Numbered from the stretch's first letter, positions 33,430 to 42,191 are shown. The stretch is 64,000 bases of DNA from Microbacterium sp. JZ31 (GCF_016805985.1 NZ_CP017661.1:682001-746000), one strand, 5' to 3'. Numbers and translations are program-made. The notes: a model not told the origin generated them from the sequence alone.

Positions 33430-34613
33430 CTGTTGCTCGTCGTCGCCGTGACCCGTACGGGCACCGAGGTGTGTCCGATCTCCGGCATCCGTGCGTGCTG
33501 GAACGGGCCTTGCGCGGTGAAGGATGTCGTCGCTGCAAGGAGCTCCTCGACGGCGATGCGCAGGGCCATACGGGCGAGCGGCATCCCCACGCATCGGTGG
33601 CGGCCTCGGCCGAAACCGAGGTGGTGGGCGATGTTGGGTCGGTCGAGCATGAACCTGTCGGGATCGGGGAACTCCTGCGGGTCGCGGTTCGCCGCGGCGT
33701 ACACGAGCGTCACGGGCACACCCGGAGGAATCGCGCGCCCATGCAGCTCGATGGGGTGGGACACGGTGCGGGCGAAGCCGCGGTACGGCGTATAGAGGCG
33801 CACGAACTCCTCGACCGCGGCGGGAATGAGGGCCGGATCGGCGCGAAGCCGGTGTTGCAGCTTCGGGTCGTCCGAGAGATGGCGCAGCATCGAGCCGAGC
33901 AGGATCGGTGGTGCGACCATGCCGACGACGAGACTCTGCCGCAGGCAGCCGACCAGGTGCTCCTCCGGCAGCGGCTCGCCGTCCAGCCGCTCGGCGAGCA
34001 GCGAGCTCGCCGGATCGAGTTCGACATCCATGGGGGTCCGTCGGCGCCGGGCCACGAGGGCGCGCGCGATGTCGTACATCCGCTCGCTCATCTCCGTCAC
34101 GGTCGATGCGTCCTGCAGTCGCCAGGCGGTGACCCAGCGGAAGGAGGTCTCGGCGAGCAGCGGCGCCGTGTCGGGCTCGAGGTTCAGCCACTCGGTCGTC
34201 ACCCAGGCGGGGAAGTGCACGCCGAAGCCCGTGGCGATGTCGCCCTCTCCAGCCTCGAGCAGAGGTCGCAGACACTCGCGAGCGTGCCTGCGCAGCGGAG
34301 TCTCGAGGCGCTCCAGCCGGGCACGCTGCAGTGTGCGATCCAGGGCGCGACGGTACGGAGTGTGCGCGGGGGCGTCGAAGTTCAAGGGCGGGCGGCGCAG
34401 GCCGCGCGGGTCGCTCGGCACGACCGCGCGGACCGACGATATGAAGGTCTGCGGGCTGGATGCCGCGTCGCGCACGTCCTGAAAGCGGGTCAGGGCGTAG
34501 AAGCCGCCGTAGGCGGAGGAGTACGCGACGGGACACTCCTCCCGCAGGCGGGCGTACATCCGATGAGATTCCTCGGGGTCGTCCGTCTCGGTCGGGTCGA
34601 AGTCGTCCCGCAT
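33426..34613 (-). CDS. Cytochrome P450 with atypical I-helix (second)
   Basis: 395 residues, soluble type. Haem loop FGRGRHRCVGMPLAR with thiolate Cys near 341; ExxR motif EEFVRLYTPYRGFAR; VTLVYAAANRDPQEFPDPDRF is standard. The I-helix RQSLVVGMVAPPILLG again lacks the acid-alcohol pair. It shares GMVAP, RADP-LIPAAVEE and YTPYRG/YSPYRG blocks with the other P450, so the two are related but diverged. The ATG at 34613 has GGGAG seven bases upstream, and TTGACA lies at 34681-34676 on this strand. It precedes the permease by 61 bases, a gap that contains a separate promoter. Confidence 0.92.
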   Translation of the reverse strand: MRDDFDPTETDDPEESHRMYARLREECPVAYSSAYGGFYALTRFQDVRDAASSPQTFISSVRAVVPSDPRGLRRPPLNFDAPAHTPYRRALDRTLQRARLERLETPLRRHARECLRPLLEAGEGDIATGFGVHFPAWVTTEWLNLEPDTAPLLAETSFRWVTAWRLQDASTVTEMSERMYDIARALVARRRRTPMDVELDPASSLLAERLDGEPLPEEHLVGCLRQSLVVGMVAPPILLGSMLRHLSDDPKLQHRLRADPALIPAAVEEFVRLYTPYRGFARTVSHPIELHGRAIPPGVPVTLVYAAANRDPQEFPDPDRFMLDRPNIAHHLGFGRGRHRCVGMPLARMALRIAVEELLAATTSFTAQGPFQHARMPEIGHTSVPVRVTATTSNS

Positions 34614-34747
34614 GCTGGCTCCCGCCTCGTGTCGCCGCCATTGGCCACATTCAGCGTGTCGGGCGTCCCTGAGTCTGTCAACTATCCGAGCGTTCGGGGT
34701 CGAGCGTCTCTCGGCCCGAAGTGGCGCCCCTGCCGTGTGGGCGGGCC

Positions 34748-35188
34748 TCAGTCCGGGAAGGCGAGCCGGAACAGCAGATCGCGCAGCGTCGTCTGCTCGC
34801 CGGGGTCGAGGACCGACAGGATGTCGCTCTCGGCGGCGGCGACCGCGGCCTCGGCGCGGGCGTGAATTCGGCGGCCCTCGGGCGTCGCCACCACGACCTT
34901 CGCGCGCCTGTCGTTCGGATCGGGCTCGCGTGCGACGAGCTCACGCTGCTGCAGGTCGTCGACGAGGGCGACGACCTGGCTGGGGTCGAGGCGGAGGTAT
35001 TCGGCGATGTCGCGCTGGGAGAGGCGCGCCTCGGAGACGGCCAGCGCGAGGACCGTGTAGGACCGCACCCGCAGGCCGTGCTCCCCGAGCGCGGCGTGCG
35101 CGGCGGTGAGCGAGTTGGCATTGGCTCGGGCCAGGAGGAAGGCGGTATCGCTCAGCAGTGGCCCTCCGGTGCGCAGGTCGCTCGTCAT
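34748..35188 (-). CDS. MarR-family transcriptional regulator
   Basis: 146 residues, typical MarR length. LRVRSYTVLALAVSEARLSQRDIAEYLRLDPSQVVALVDDLQQRELVAREPDPNDRRAKVVVATPEGRR (quoted as a span, ~38-106) contains the recognition helix and the DRRAK wing. The ATG at 35188 has a TATTGT -10 twelve bases upstream on the minus strand. It is divergent from the SDR/acyl-CoA operon and upstream of the P450 operon, so it is the prime candidate to control both in response to an aromatic or acyl ligand (inference). Confidence 0.9.
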   Translation of the reverse strand: MTSDLRTGGPLLSDTAFLLARANANSLTAAHAALGEHGLRVRSYTVLALAVSEARLSQRDIAEYLRLDPSQVVALVDDLQQRELVAREPDPNDRRAKVVVATPEGRRIHARAEAAVAAAESDILSVLDPGEQTTLRDLLFRLAFPD

Positions 35189-35222
35189 GACCCGACTCTA
35201 ACAATATGGACGGAATCAATCG

Positions 35223-35235
35223 TTGACATTCTCAA
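35223..35235 (+). promoter_or_regulatory. -35 element overlapping a MarR-type dyad before the acyl-CoA operon
   Basis: TTGACATTCTCAA contains a consensus -35 (TTGACA, 35223-35228) and a TTGA-N5-TCAA dyad. CAATCG and CGATTG flank it as an outer repeat. It lies between the divergent MarR and SDR genes. No clear -10 at 16-18 bases. Confidence 0.45.
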
Positions 35236-35275
35236 GGATTTGCGATTGCCTGGTCCTCGATCGAAGGAGATGCAC

Positions 35276-36193
35276 ATGACGCTCACCGGCAAAGTCGCCA
35301 TCGTCACCGGATCGGGTCGCGGGCTCGGTCTCGCGTACGCGCAGGAACTCGCCCGGCAGGGGGCGTCCGTCGTCGTCAACGACGTGGACGAGGCCACGGC
35401 CGTCGCGGCTGTCGACTCGATCACGCAGGCCGGCGGCACCGCCACCGCGGTCGTCGCGCCGGTCGGTCCGACGCAGACAGCGACACAGCTCGTCGACGCC
35501 GCGTTCGACACGTACGGGCGACTCGACATCGTGGTCACGAACGCGGGCGTGCTGCGCGACACCGTGCTGTGGAAGATGAGCGACGAAGACTTCGACACGG
35601 TCATCGGCGTCCACCTGCGCGGCACCTTCACGGTCGTCCGCGAGGCCGCCATCCGCCTCCGCGAACAGGGCCAGGGCGGCCGGATCATCACGATCGGCTC
35701 GCCCACGGGACAGCGCGGCAACTTCGGTCAGACCAACTACGCCGCCGCCAAGGCCGGGATCGTCGGCATGGTGCGCACCTGGGCGCTCGAGCTCAAGAAG
35801 GCGGGAATCACGGTGAACACGGTCATCCCGGTCGCCGCCACCGCCATGACCGCGACCGTGCCCTACTTCGCCGCGGCCGTCGAGGCCGAGGAGAAGGGCG
35901 AGCCGATGCCGGCGTTCTTCCGCCATGACCTCGGCTTCGGCACCGCCTCCGACGTCGCGGGCCTCGTCGCCTACCTCGCCTCCGACTCCGCGGCCGGTGT
36001 CACGGGCCAGGCCATCGGCGTGGGCGGCGACCGCCTGCAGCTGTGGTCGCACCCCGAGCCCGTCTCGACGGCATACCGCGAGGGGGGCTGGACCTACGAC
36101 GCGCTCGTGGAGTCGTTCGAGGCCGAGGCGGGCGACCTGCAGTCGGTAGGAGAGACGTTCCCGCCGCTTCCCGAGGACCTGAAGCGGGGCTGA
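35276..36193 (+). CDS. SDR-family dehydrogenase, HSD17B4/FabG-like
   Basis: 305 residues. NAD(P)-binding motif GSGRGLGLAYAQELA (~12), NAG motif VTNAGVLRD (~88), catalytic Ser-Tyr-Lys as IGSPTG...NYAAAKAG (~140-160). The long C-terminal tail (LQLWSHPEPVSTAYREGGW) resembles SDR proteins linked with MaoC hydratases that oxidise (3R)-hydroxyacyl-CoA. GAAGGAG at 35263-35269 supports the ATG at 35276 rather than the one at 35270. It heads an operon with amidohydrolase, acyl-CoA dehydrogenase, hydratase and ligase, fitting a beta-oxidation-like step. Confidence 0.9.
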   Translation: MTLTGKVAIVTGSGRGLGLAYAQELARQGASVVVNDVDEATAVAAVDSITQAGGTATAVVAPVGPTQTATQLVDAAFDTYGRLDIVVTNAGVLRDTVLWKMSDEDFDTVIGVHLRGTFTVVREAAIRLREQGQGGRIITIGSPTGQRGNFGQTNYAAAKAGIVGMVRTWALELKKAGITVNTVIPVAATAMTATVPYFAAAVEAEEKGEPMPAFFRHDLGFGTASDVAGLVAYLASDSAAGVTGQAIGVGGDRLQLWSHPEPVSTAYREGGWTYDALVESFEAEAGDLQSVGETFPPLPEDLKRG

Positions 36194-36198
36194 CGGTC

Positions 36199-37083
36199 GT
36201 GACCCGCTACGAGCCGGCGATCGACCTCGCGCAGATCGAGGCCATCGACACGCACGTGCACATCGAGGTCGATGCGCACGGGCACTCGTCGCTGCCGGCC
36301 GATCTGCAGGAGGCCGCGAGCCGCTACTTCCGCACCGACGGCCCGCGTCCGGACCTCGACGCGATCGCCGAGTACTACCGCGAGCGCCGGATGGCGGCGG
36401 TCGTCTTCACGGTGGATGCGACGACGAACCTCGGCCAGGCGCCGATCTCGAGCACCGACATCGCCGAGGGGGCTGCGCGCAACAACGACGTCCTGATCCC
36501 GTACGGCTCGGTCGATCCGCTCCGCTCGGACGCGCTCGACGCGACCCGCCGGCTGCTCGAGGAGAGCGGGGTGCGCGGTTTCAAGTTCCACCCCACCGTG
36601 CAGGGCTTCTCGCCCGACGACGAGCGCTTCTTCCCGCTCTACGCCGCGCTGGAGGAGGCGGGCGTGCCCGCGCTGTTCCACACGGGCCAGACGGGGATCG
36701 GCGCGGGCATGCCGGGCGGCCGCGGACTGCGCCTCGCGCTGTCGAATCCCATGCTGCTCGACGGCGTGGCGGCATCGTTCCCCGGGCTGCAGATCGTGAT
36801 GGCGCATCCGTCCGTGCCGTGGCAGGACGAGGCGCTCTCGGTCGCGACCCACAAGCACTCGACGTGGATCGACCTGTCCGGCTGGAGCCCCAAGTACTTC
36901 CCGGCCGAGCTCGTGCGCTACGCCAACACGGTGCTGAAGGACCGGATCCTGTTCGGATCCGACTTTCCGCTGCTGACGCCGGACCGGTGGATCCGCGACG
37001 CCGAGGCGGCGCAGACGTTCAAGCCCGAGGTGCTGCCGGGGATCATGAAGCACAATGCCGCGCGCCTGCTGGGACTGACATGA
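36199..37083 (+). CDS. Amidohydrolase-2 family hydrolase/decarboxylase
   Basis: 294-residue TIM-barrel metal enzyme. Metal and active-site motifs: DTHVHIE at ~17, FKFHPTVQGF, LFHTGQTG, VMAHPSVPW and FGSDFPLL near the end, the pattern of the ACMSD/resorcylate decarboxylase group. The GTG at 36199, five bases after the SDR stop, is the only suitable start before the HxH motif. Members either decarboxylate or hydrolyse ring-cleavage intermediates without needing O2. In this operon a C-C hydrolase or decarboxylase role on a ring-derived acid is plausible. It overlaps the acyl-CoA dehydrogenase start by ATGA. Confidence 0.88.
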   Translation: MTRYEPAIDLAQIEAIDTHVHIEVDAHGHSSLPADLQEAASRYFRTDGPRPDLDAIAEYYRERRMAAVVFTVDATTNLGQAPISSTDIAEGAARNNDVLIPYGSVDPLRSDALDATRRLLEESGVRGFKFHPTVQGFSPDDERFFPLYAALEEAGVPALFHTGQTGIGAGMPGGRGLRLALSNPMLLDGVAASFPGLQIVMAHPSVPWQDEALSVATHKHSTWIDLSGWSPKYFPAELVRYANTVLKDRILFGSDFPLLTPDRWIRDAEAAQTFKPEVLPGIMKHNAARLLGLT

Positions 37084-38264
37084 CCGGCCCCGAACCGGAC
37101 GTCGTGCTGGATCGCTACGGCTTCGTCGATCGCCACCTGAGCGACGCCGCCCGCTCGGTGTTCTCGGGCCTGGCGGGCACGCTCGCCCGCGACGTCGTGC
37201 CGCTCATGGCCGACGCATGGGAGCGGGCCGTGATGCCGGATGCGGTGCTCGACGCGCTCGTCCCGCTGCGGCTCATGGACCCCGACGGCGTGACGCCGGG
37301 CGAGGCCGACTCGAGCATGTTCTCGGGTTTCCGCTGCTTCACCCTCGCGCGCGCCGACGTGTCGGTCGCAACGCTGTACACGGCGCAGGCGGGCCTGTTC
37401 CGCACCACGATCCGGTTCGGCGGCTCCGCGGAGCAGGCGGCGCAGTGGGATCGCCTCGTGAGGTCCTTCGCGATGCGTGGCGTGTTCTGCCTGACCGAGC
37501 CGGAGCACGGCTCGGACATCGCCGGCGGTCTCGCGACCCGCGCTCGCCGCGAGGGCGACGACTGGATCATCGACGGCGAGAAGCGCTGGATCGGCGCGGC
37601 CGACCGCGCCGACGTCCTCGCGGTGTTCGCGCGCGACGAGGCCGACGGGCAGGTCAAGGGCTTCCTCGTCGACCGCGAGGCCGAGGGCGTGGATGTCGGC
37701 CTCATCTCCGGCAAGGTCTCGCTGCGGCCCGTGCAGAACGCGCACATCACGCTGCGCGGCGTGCGCGTGAAAGAGGAGCGGCGCCTGCACGGCGTGAACT
37801 CGTGGCGCGACGTCGCGGCGCTTCTGCGGCGCATGCGCTCGGACGTCGCGTGGCTCGCGACCGGTCTGCAGGCGGGCGCCCTCGACGCCGCCGTCCGGTA
37901 CACGACGCAGCGCGCGCAATTCGGCCGCCCGCTCGGCGGCTTCCAGCTCGTGCAGGAGAAGCTCGCCCGCATGCTCGGCAACGTCACCTCATCGCTCGCG
38001 CTCGCCGTGTCACTCTCGGCGAACCAGGACGCCGGCGTCTGGAGCGACGAGAACTCGGCGCTGGCGAAGATGGTCACCGCCGAGCGCGCCCGCGAGACGG
38101 CCGCGCTGGCACGCGAGGTGCTGGGCGGCAACGGACTGCTGCTCGAGCACGACGCCGCCCGCTTCTTCGCCGACGCGGAGGCCGTCTACTCGTACGAGGG
38201 AACGCACGAGATCAACGCCCTCATCGTCGGACGCTCGCTTACGGGCGCATCCGCTTTCGTCTGA
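37080..38264 (+). CDS. Acyl-CoA dehydrogenase, glutaryl-CoA-dehydrogenase-like
   Basis: Flavoenzyme introducing an alpha-beta double bond into acyl-CoA. 394 residues. FAD/substrate signatures: CLTEPEHGSDIAGGL (~139), RWIGAADRADV, and YTTQRAQFGRPLGGFQLVQEKLA; the probable catalytic Glu is at ~374 in YEGTHEIN, the position used by glutaryl-CoA dehydrogenases. WIIDGEKRWIG resembles that subfamily too. Its start overlaps the amidohydrolase stop. It should act before the MaoC hydratase encoded next. Confidence 0.9.
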   Translation: MTGPEPDVVLDRYGFVDRHLSDAARSVFSGLAGTLARDVVPLMADAWERAVMPDAVLDALVPLRLMDPDGVTPGEADSSMFSGFRCFTLARADVSVATLYTAQAGLFRTTIRFGGSAEQAAQWDRLVRSFAMRGVFCLTEPEHGSDIAGGLATRARREGDDWIIDGEKRWIGAADRADVLAVFARDEADGQVKGFLVDREAEGVDVGLISGKVSLRPVQNAHITLRGVRVKEERRLHGVNSWRDVAALLRRMRSDVAWLATGLQAGALDAAVRYTTQRAQFGRPLGGFQLVQEKLARMLGNVTSSLALAVSLSANQDAGVWSDENSALAKMVTAERARETAALAREVLGGNGLLLEHDAARFFADAEAVYSYEGTHEINALIVGRSLTGASAFV

Positions 38265-38286
38265 ACGCCATCCCCAGGAGGAGAAC

Positions 38287-38742
38287 ATGCCCACGACCGC
38301 CACCTTCGATGAGCTCACCTCGCTCGCCGGCCGCGACCTCGGCTGGACCGAGTGGGCCGAGATCGCGCAGGACCGGGTGAACACCTTCGCCGACGCTGTC
38401 GACGACCACCAGTGGATCCACACCGATCCCGAGCGCGCGAAGGACGGCCCCTTCGGCGGCGCGATCGCGCACGGCTTCCTCACGCTCTCGCTCGCCACGC
38501 GGTTCTGGAGCGAGCTGCTGGAGACCGAGGGCGTCACGACGAAGGTGAACTACGGCCTCGACAAGGTGCGCTTCATCTCGCCCGTGCCCGTCGGGTCCCG
38601 CGTCCGGATGAACGCCGTGATCGCGGAGGTCGAGGAGGTCAAGGGCGGCGGCGTGCAGTTCACCGTCGACCAGACGTTCGAGATCGAGGGCTCCGAGCGC
38701 CCCGCGGTCGTCGCCCGAGGGCTGTACCGCTTCTACCGCTGA
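38287..38742 (+). CDS. MaoC-family enoyl-CoA hydratase
   Basis: 151-residue single hot-dog domain. The catalytic Asp-His region reads FADAVDDHQWIHTDPERA (~34-51) followed by FGGAIAHGFLTLSL, the R-hydratase 2 signature. It adds water to trans-enoyl-CoA to give (3R)-hydroxyacyl-CoA, the likely substrate of the SDR encoded first in this operon. CAGGAGGAGA sits just before the ATG. The dimer assembles in the cytosol. Confidence 0.93.
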   Translation: MPTTATFDELTSLAGRDLGWTEWAEIAQDRVNTFADAVDDHQWIHTDPERAKDGPFGGAIAHGFLTLSLATRFWSELLETEGVTTKVNYGLDKVRFISPVPVGSRVRMNAVIAEVEEVKGGGVQFTVDQTFEIEGSERPAVVARGLYRFYR

Positions 38743-38785
38743 CACCGCGGCCGTCCTCCGGTCCGCCTCAACGACGAGGAACGAC

Positions 38786-40384
38786 ATGACCTACCCGGGA
38801 ATCGGATCCTGGCCATCCATCCGCCGCCTGCGCACGCCGGACAAGACGGCGCTGGTCTTCGGCGAGACGCGCCTGACGTATCGCGAGTTCGCCGATGCCG
38901 CCGACCGGATCGCGTCGATGCTCACCGTGATGGGCGTGGGCAAGGGCGACGCCGTGGCGTACATCGGCGAGAACAGCCCCGCGTTCCTGATGACGCTGTT
39001 CGGCGCCACCCGGATCGGCGCCGTGTTCGTGCCGGTCAACACGCGACTCGCGCCGCCCGAGGTGACGCACGTGCTCACCGACAGCGGCGCGCGCGTGCTG
39101 ATCTACGACACGGAGCTGTACGACAAGGTCGCCCCCGGGATCGAGGCGGCGGGCGTTGCGCACGTCATCCCGACCGGCGAGGGCGACGGGGTCGATCCCG
39201 GTCTCGACCGGCTCGCGGCGGTGGCGACCCAAGCGCCCCCGGCCGTCGACGTGACGCCGGACGACCCGGCCGTGTACATGTACACGTCGGGGACGACGGG
39301 GCGGTCGAAGGGCGCCGCGCTCACGCACGAGAACCTCACGTTCGTCGCGCTGAACTGCGTGCTCGACTACGACCTGCTCTCGAATGAGGTCGCCCTGCTG
39401 ATCTCGCCCCTCTTCCACGCGGCGGCGCTCGGCATGGGCGCGCTGCCGATCGTGCTCAAGGGCGCGACGATGGTGCTCGAGAAGGGGTTCGAGCCGGGAC
39501 GCGCACTGGCGCTCATCCAGCGCCACGGCATCACGATGCTGAGCGGCGTCCCCACGACCTACCAGCTCATGGCCGACCACCCCGACTGGGCGTCGACCGA
39601 GCTGTCGACGCTGCGCCGGCTGACGTGCGGCGGATCGGCCGTTCCCACGCGCATCCTCGACGTGTACGAGGAGCGCGGGCTGCACTTCACCCAGGGGTAC
39701 GGCATGACGGAGACCTCGCCCGGCCACACCGCGCTGCCTGCGGACCGCACGCGCGAGAAGCAGGGCAGCGTCGGGCTGCCGCACTTCTTCTCGAGCGTGC
39801 GCATCGCGGGCGAGGACGGCGCGCTGCTGCCGCCCGGCGAGGTGGGGGAGATCGAGGTGCTCGGCCCGAACGTGTTCCCCGGCTACCTGCACCTGCCCGA
39901 GGCGAACGCGCAGTCGTTCCGCCCCGACGGCTGGTTCCGCACCGGCGACATGGGCTACCTCGACGAGGAGGGCTACCTGTTCATCTCGGACCGCCTGAAG
40001 GACATGATCATCTCGGGCGGCGAGAACATCTATCCCGCCGAGGTCGAGAACCACCTGTTCGACATCGGCGGCGTCACGGGCGCCGCCGTGATCGGCGTGC
40101 CGGACGAGAAGTGGGGCGAGGTCGGCTGGGCCGTACTGACCGTGCGCGACGGCGCCGAGGTCACGACCCAGACGGTGCAGGATCACCTGACCGGCCGGAT
40201 CGCGCGCTACAAGATCCCCAAGAACGTCGTGATCGTCGACGAGCTGCCGCGCACCGCCTCCGGCAAGGTCCGCAAGGCCGATCTGCGCGCGCGCTTCGCC
40301 GGGCGCCCGGAGATCGTGCACCCGACCGGCACCGCCATCCCGTGGCAGACGGAGACGATCCGCACGGCGTCGAGGGGCCGCTGA
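38786..40384 (+). CDS. Acyl-CoA synthetase (AMP-forming, fatty/aryl acid type)
   Basis: 532 residues of the ANL superfamily. The phosphate loop YTSGTTGRSKGAALTHENL is at ~170. A5-type motif GYGMTETSPG follows at ~305, and the hinge WFRTGDMGYLDEEGYLFISDR and catalytic Lys region PRTASGKVRK are intact. It activates a free acid with ATP and CoA to start the pathway catalysed by the preceding genes. GAGGAA precedes the ATG. The acid may come from the esterase encoded next (inference). Confidence 0.93.
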   Translation: MTYPGIGSWPSIRRLRTPDKTALVFGETRLTYREFADAADRIASMLTVMGVGKGDAVAYIGENSPAFLMTLFGATRIGAVFVPVNTRLAPPEVTHVLTDSGARVLIYDTELYDKVAPGIEAAGVAHVIPTGEGDGVDPGLDRLAAVATQAPPAVDVTPDDPAVYMYTSGTTGRSKGAALTHENLTFVALNCVLDYDLLSNEVALLISPLFHAAALGMGALPIVLKGATMVLEKGFEPGRALALIQRHGITMLSGVPTTYQLMADHPDWASTELSTLRRLTCGGSAVPTRILDVYEERGLHFTQGYGMTETSPGHTALPADRTREKQGSVGLPHFFSSVRIAGEDGALLPPGEVGEIEVLGPNVFPGYLHLPEANAQSFRPDGWFRTGDMGYLDEEGYLFISDRLKDMIISGGENIYPAEVENHLFDIGGVTGAAVIGVPDEKWGEVGWAVLTVRDGAEVTTQTVQDHLTGRIARYKIPKNVVIVDELPRTASGKVRKADLRARFAGRPEIVHPTGTAIPWQTETIRTASRGR

Positions 40385-40409
40385 CCCGAGGCGGCCTCCT
40401 TCCAGCTCG

Positions 40410-40425
40410 CCCGCAACGGTGCGGG
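40410..40425 (+). other. Small hairpin between ligase and esterase genes
   Basis: CCCGCA-ACGG-TGCGGG, a six-pair stem with a stable-looking loop, lies in the 66-base gap. It is too weak and lacks a U-tract for a confident terminator; partial read-through to the esterase is likely. Confidence 0.35.
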
Positions 40426-40450
40426 TGTGAACCCTCGACGAGGAGGAGTC

Positions 40451-42184
40451 ATGAAGAGAAGGAACAGGGCGTCCATCGCCCTGGCGGCTGCGGCCGCACT
40501 GCTGCTGGCGACGCCGCTGGCGGCTGTGGCGCACGGCGGGCACGGCGGGCACGGCGATCCCGACCGCGCCCGGCCGGGCACCCTGCGCGAATGCGAGACC
40601 CTCACGGGCTTCGGGTTCGAGCAGACGACCGTCACGCTCGTCCGGCGGGTTCCCGCCGGGGAGGTGACCCACGCTGGCGTGCCCGTGGGCGAGCACTGCC
40701 TCGTGCAGGGCCGCATGAACGAGCGCACGAGCCCGGTCGACGGACAGGACTACGCGATCGGCTTCGAGATGCGTCTGCCCGTGAAGTGGGCCGGACGCTT
40801 CCTGCACCAGGGCAACGGCGGCATGGACGGCAGCGTCTCACCCGCCGTCGGGTCGTTCACCGGCGGCCAGCTGCGCAACGGCCTTCAGCAGGGGTTCGCG
40901 ATCCTCAGCTCGGACGCCGGCCACTCCGGGGCGCAGAATCCGCTGTTCGGCCTGGATCCGCAGGCGCGGCTCGACTACGGATACCAGGCCGTCGGCACGC
41001 TCACGCCGATGGCCAAGGCGCTCGTCACGGCGGCCTACGGACGCGCCGCCGACACGTCGTACTTCGCGGGCGGCTCGAACGGCGGACGCCACACCATGGT
41101 CGCCGCCGCGCGGTACGCCGACGAGTACGACGGCTTCCTCGCGATCGCGCCGGGATTCAACCTGCCGCAGGCCGCCGTCGCACAGGTGTGGGGCGCGCAG
41201 CAATGGAACACGGTGGCGACCACGCCGGGCGACCTGAAGACCGCCTTCACGGCGGCGGAGCGTCGCACCGTCGCGAACGCGATCCTCGCTCGCTGCGACG
41301 GCCTCGACAGGCTCACGGACGGCATGGTGCAGGACAGCGCAGCCTGCCAGCGGGCCTTCGACGTCAAGCGCCACGTGCCCACCTGCGCGGACGAGCGTGA
41401 TGGCACGTGCCTCACCCCCGCGCAGAAGCGCGTGATCCAGACGGTGTTCGCCGGGGCGAAGACGTCCAGTGGGAAGCGCATCTACGCATCCTTCCCGTTC
41501 GATGCGGGCATCGCGAACAGCGACTGGGCCACGTGGGAGCTGACGCTCAGCGCGCTGCTGGATCCCATGGCGGTGGGCTTCGTGTTCTCCTCGACGCCGG
41601 AGAGCCCCGGCATCCTCGCGAACATCGGCCAGTACGCGCTGTCGATGGACATCGACGCCAAGGCGAAGGACATCTACCGCTCTGGCGGCATCTACACCGA
41701 GAGTGCGATGCAGTTCATGACGCCGCCCGAGCCGACCGAGCTCGACGAGTTGCGCGACAGCGGCGGCCGGCTGATCGTCGCGCACGGCGCGTCCGACGCG
41801 GTGTTCAGCGCGGACGACACGGCCCGCTGGTTCGAGCAGCTCGACCGCGAGAACCGGAACAAGGCCGAGCGGTTCGCGCGGTACTTCGAGGTGCCGGGCA
41901 TGGGACACGTCAGCGGCGGCGTCGCGACCGACCAGTTCGACGGGCTCGGCGCGATCGTCGCATGGGTCGAGCAGGGCAAGGCGCCCGACCGGCTCATCGC
42001 CTCGGCTCGCGGCGCCGGCAACCCCGGCGGCGTGAACCCCGAGGTGCCCGCCTCCTGGTCGCCGGATCGCACGCGCCCGCTGTGCGTGTACCCCCTCGTC
42101 GCCCGCTACGTCGGCGGCGACCCCGAGTCGGCGGCGAGCTTCGCGTGCAAGCCGAGCTCGGGCGGCGGCCACGGCGGCCGCTGA
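40451..42184 (+). CDS. Secreted tannase/feruloyl esterase-family hydrolase
   Basis: 577 residues. A Sec signal (MKRRNRASIALAAAAALLLA...AVAHGG) is followed by a His/Gly run (HGGHGGHGD), and the C-terminus ends SSGGGHGGR. The nucleophile Ser is in FAGGSNGGRH at ~208. Paired Cys (ETLTGF region, CDGLDRLTDGMVQDSAAC, CADERDGTC) and GASDAVFSADDTARW, PGMGHVSGG supply the rest of the tannase family pattern, including Asp and His. It releases aromatic acids from plant esters outside the cell. AGGAGGAG directly upstream is a strong ribosome site. It would supply acids for the adjacent ligase. Confidence 0.9.
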   Translation: MKRRNRASIALAAAAALLLATPLAAVAHGGHGGHGDPDRARPGTLRECETLTGFGFEQTTVTLVRRVPAGEVTHAGVPVGEHCLVQGRMNERTSPVDGQDYAIGFEMRLPVKWAGRFLHQGNGGMDGSVSPAVGSFTGGQLRNGLQQGFAILSSDAGHSGAQNPLFGLDPQARLDYGYQAVGTLTPMAKALVTAAYGRAADTSYFAGGSNGGRHTMVAAARYADEYDGFLAIAPGFNLPQAAVAQVWGAQQWNTVATTPGDLKTAFTAAERRTVANAILARCDGLDRLTDGMVQDSAACQRAFDVKRHVPTCADERDGTCLTPAQKRVIQTVFAGAKTSSGKRIYASFPFDAGIANSDWATWELTLSALLDPMAVGFVFSSTPESPGILANIGQYALSMDIDAKAKDIYRSGGIYTESAMQFMTPPEPTELDELRDSGGRLIVAHGASDAVFSADDTARWFEQLDRENRNKAERFARYFEVPGMGHVSGGVATDQFDGLGAIVAWVEQGKAPDRLIASARGAGNPGGVNPEVPASWSPDRTRPLCVYPLVARYVGGDPESAASFACKPSSGGGHGGR

Positions 42185-42191
42185 TCGTGCC

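Noticed and set aside
33426..34613. P450 as a fusion with reductase or ferredoxin
   Set aside because: Length (~395) equals a single soluble P450 domain and the adjoining genes encode no redox partner.
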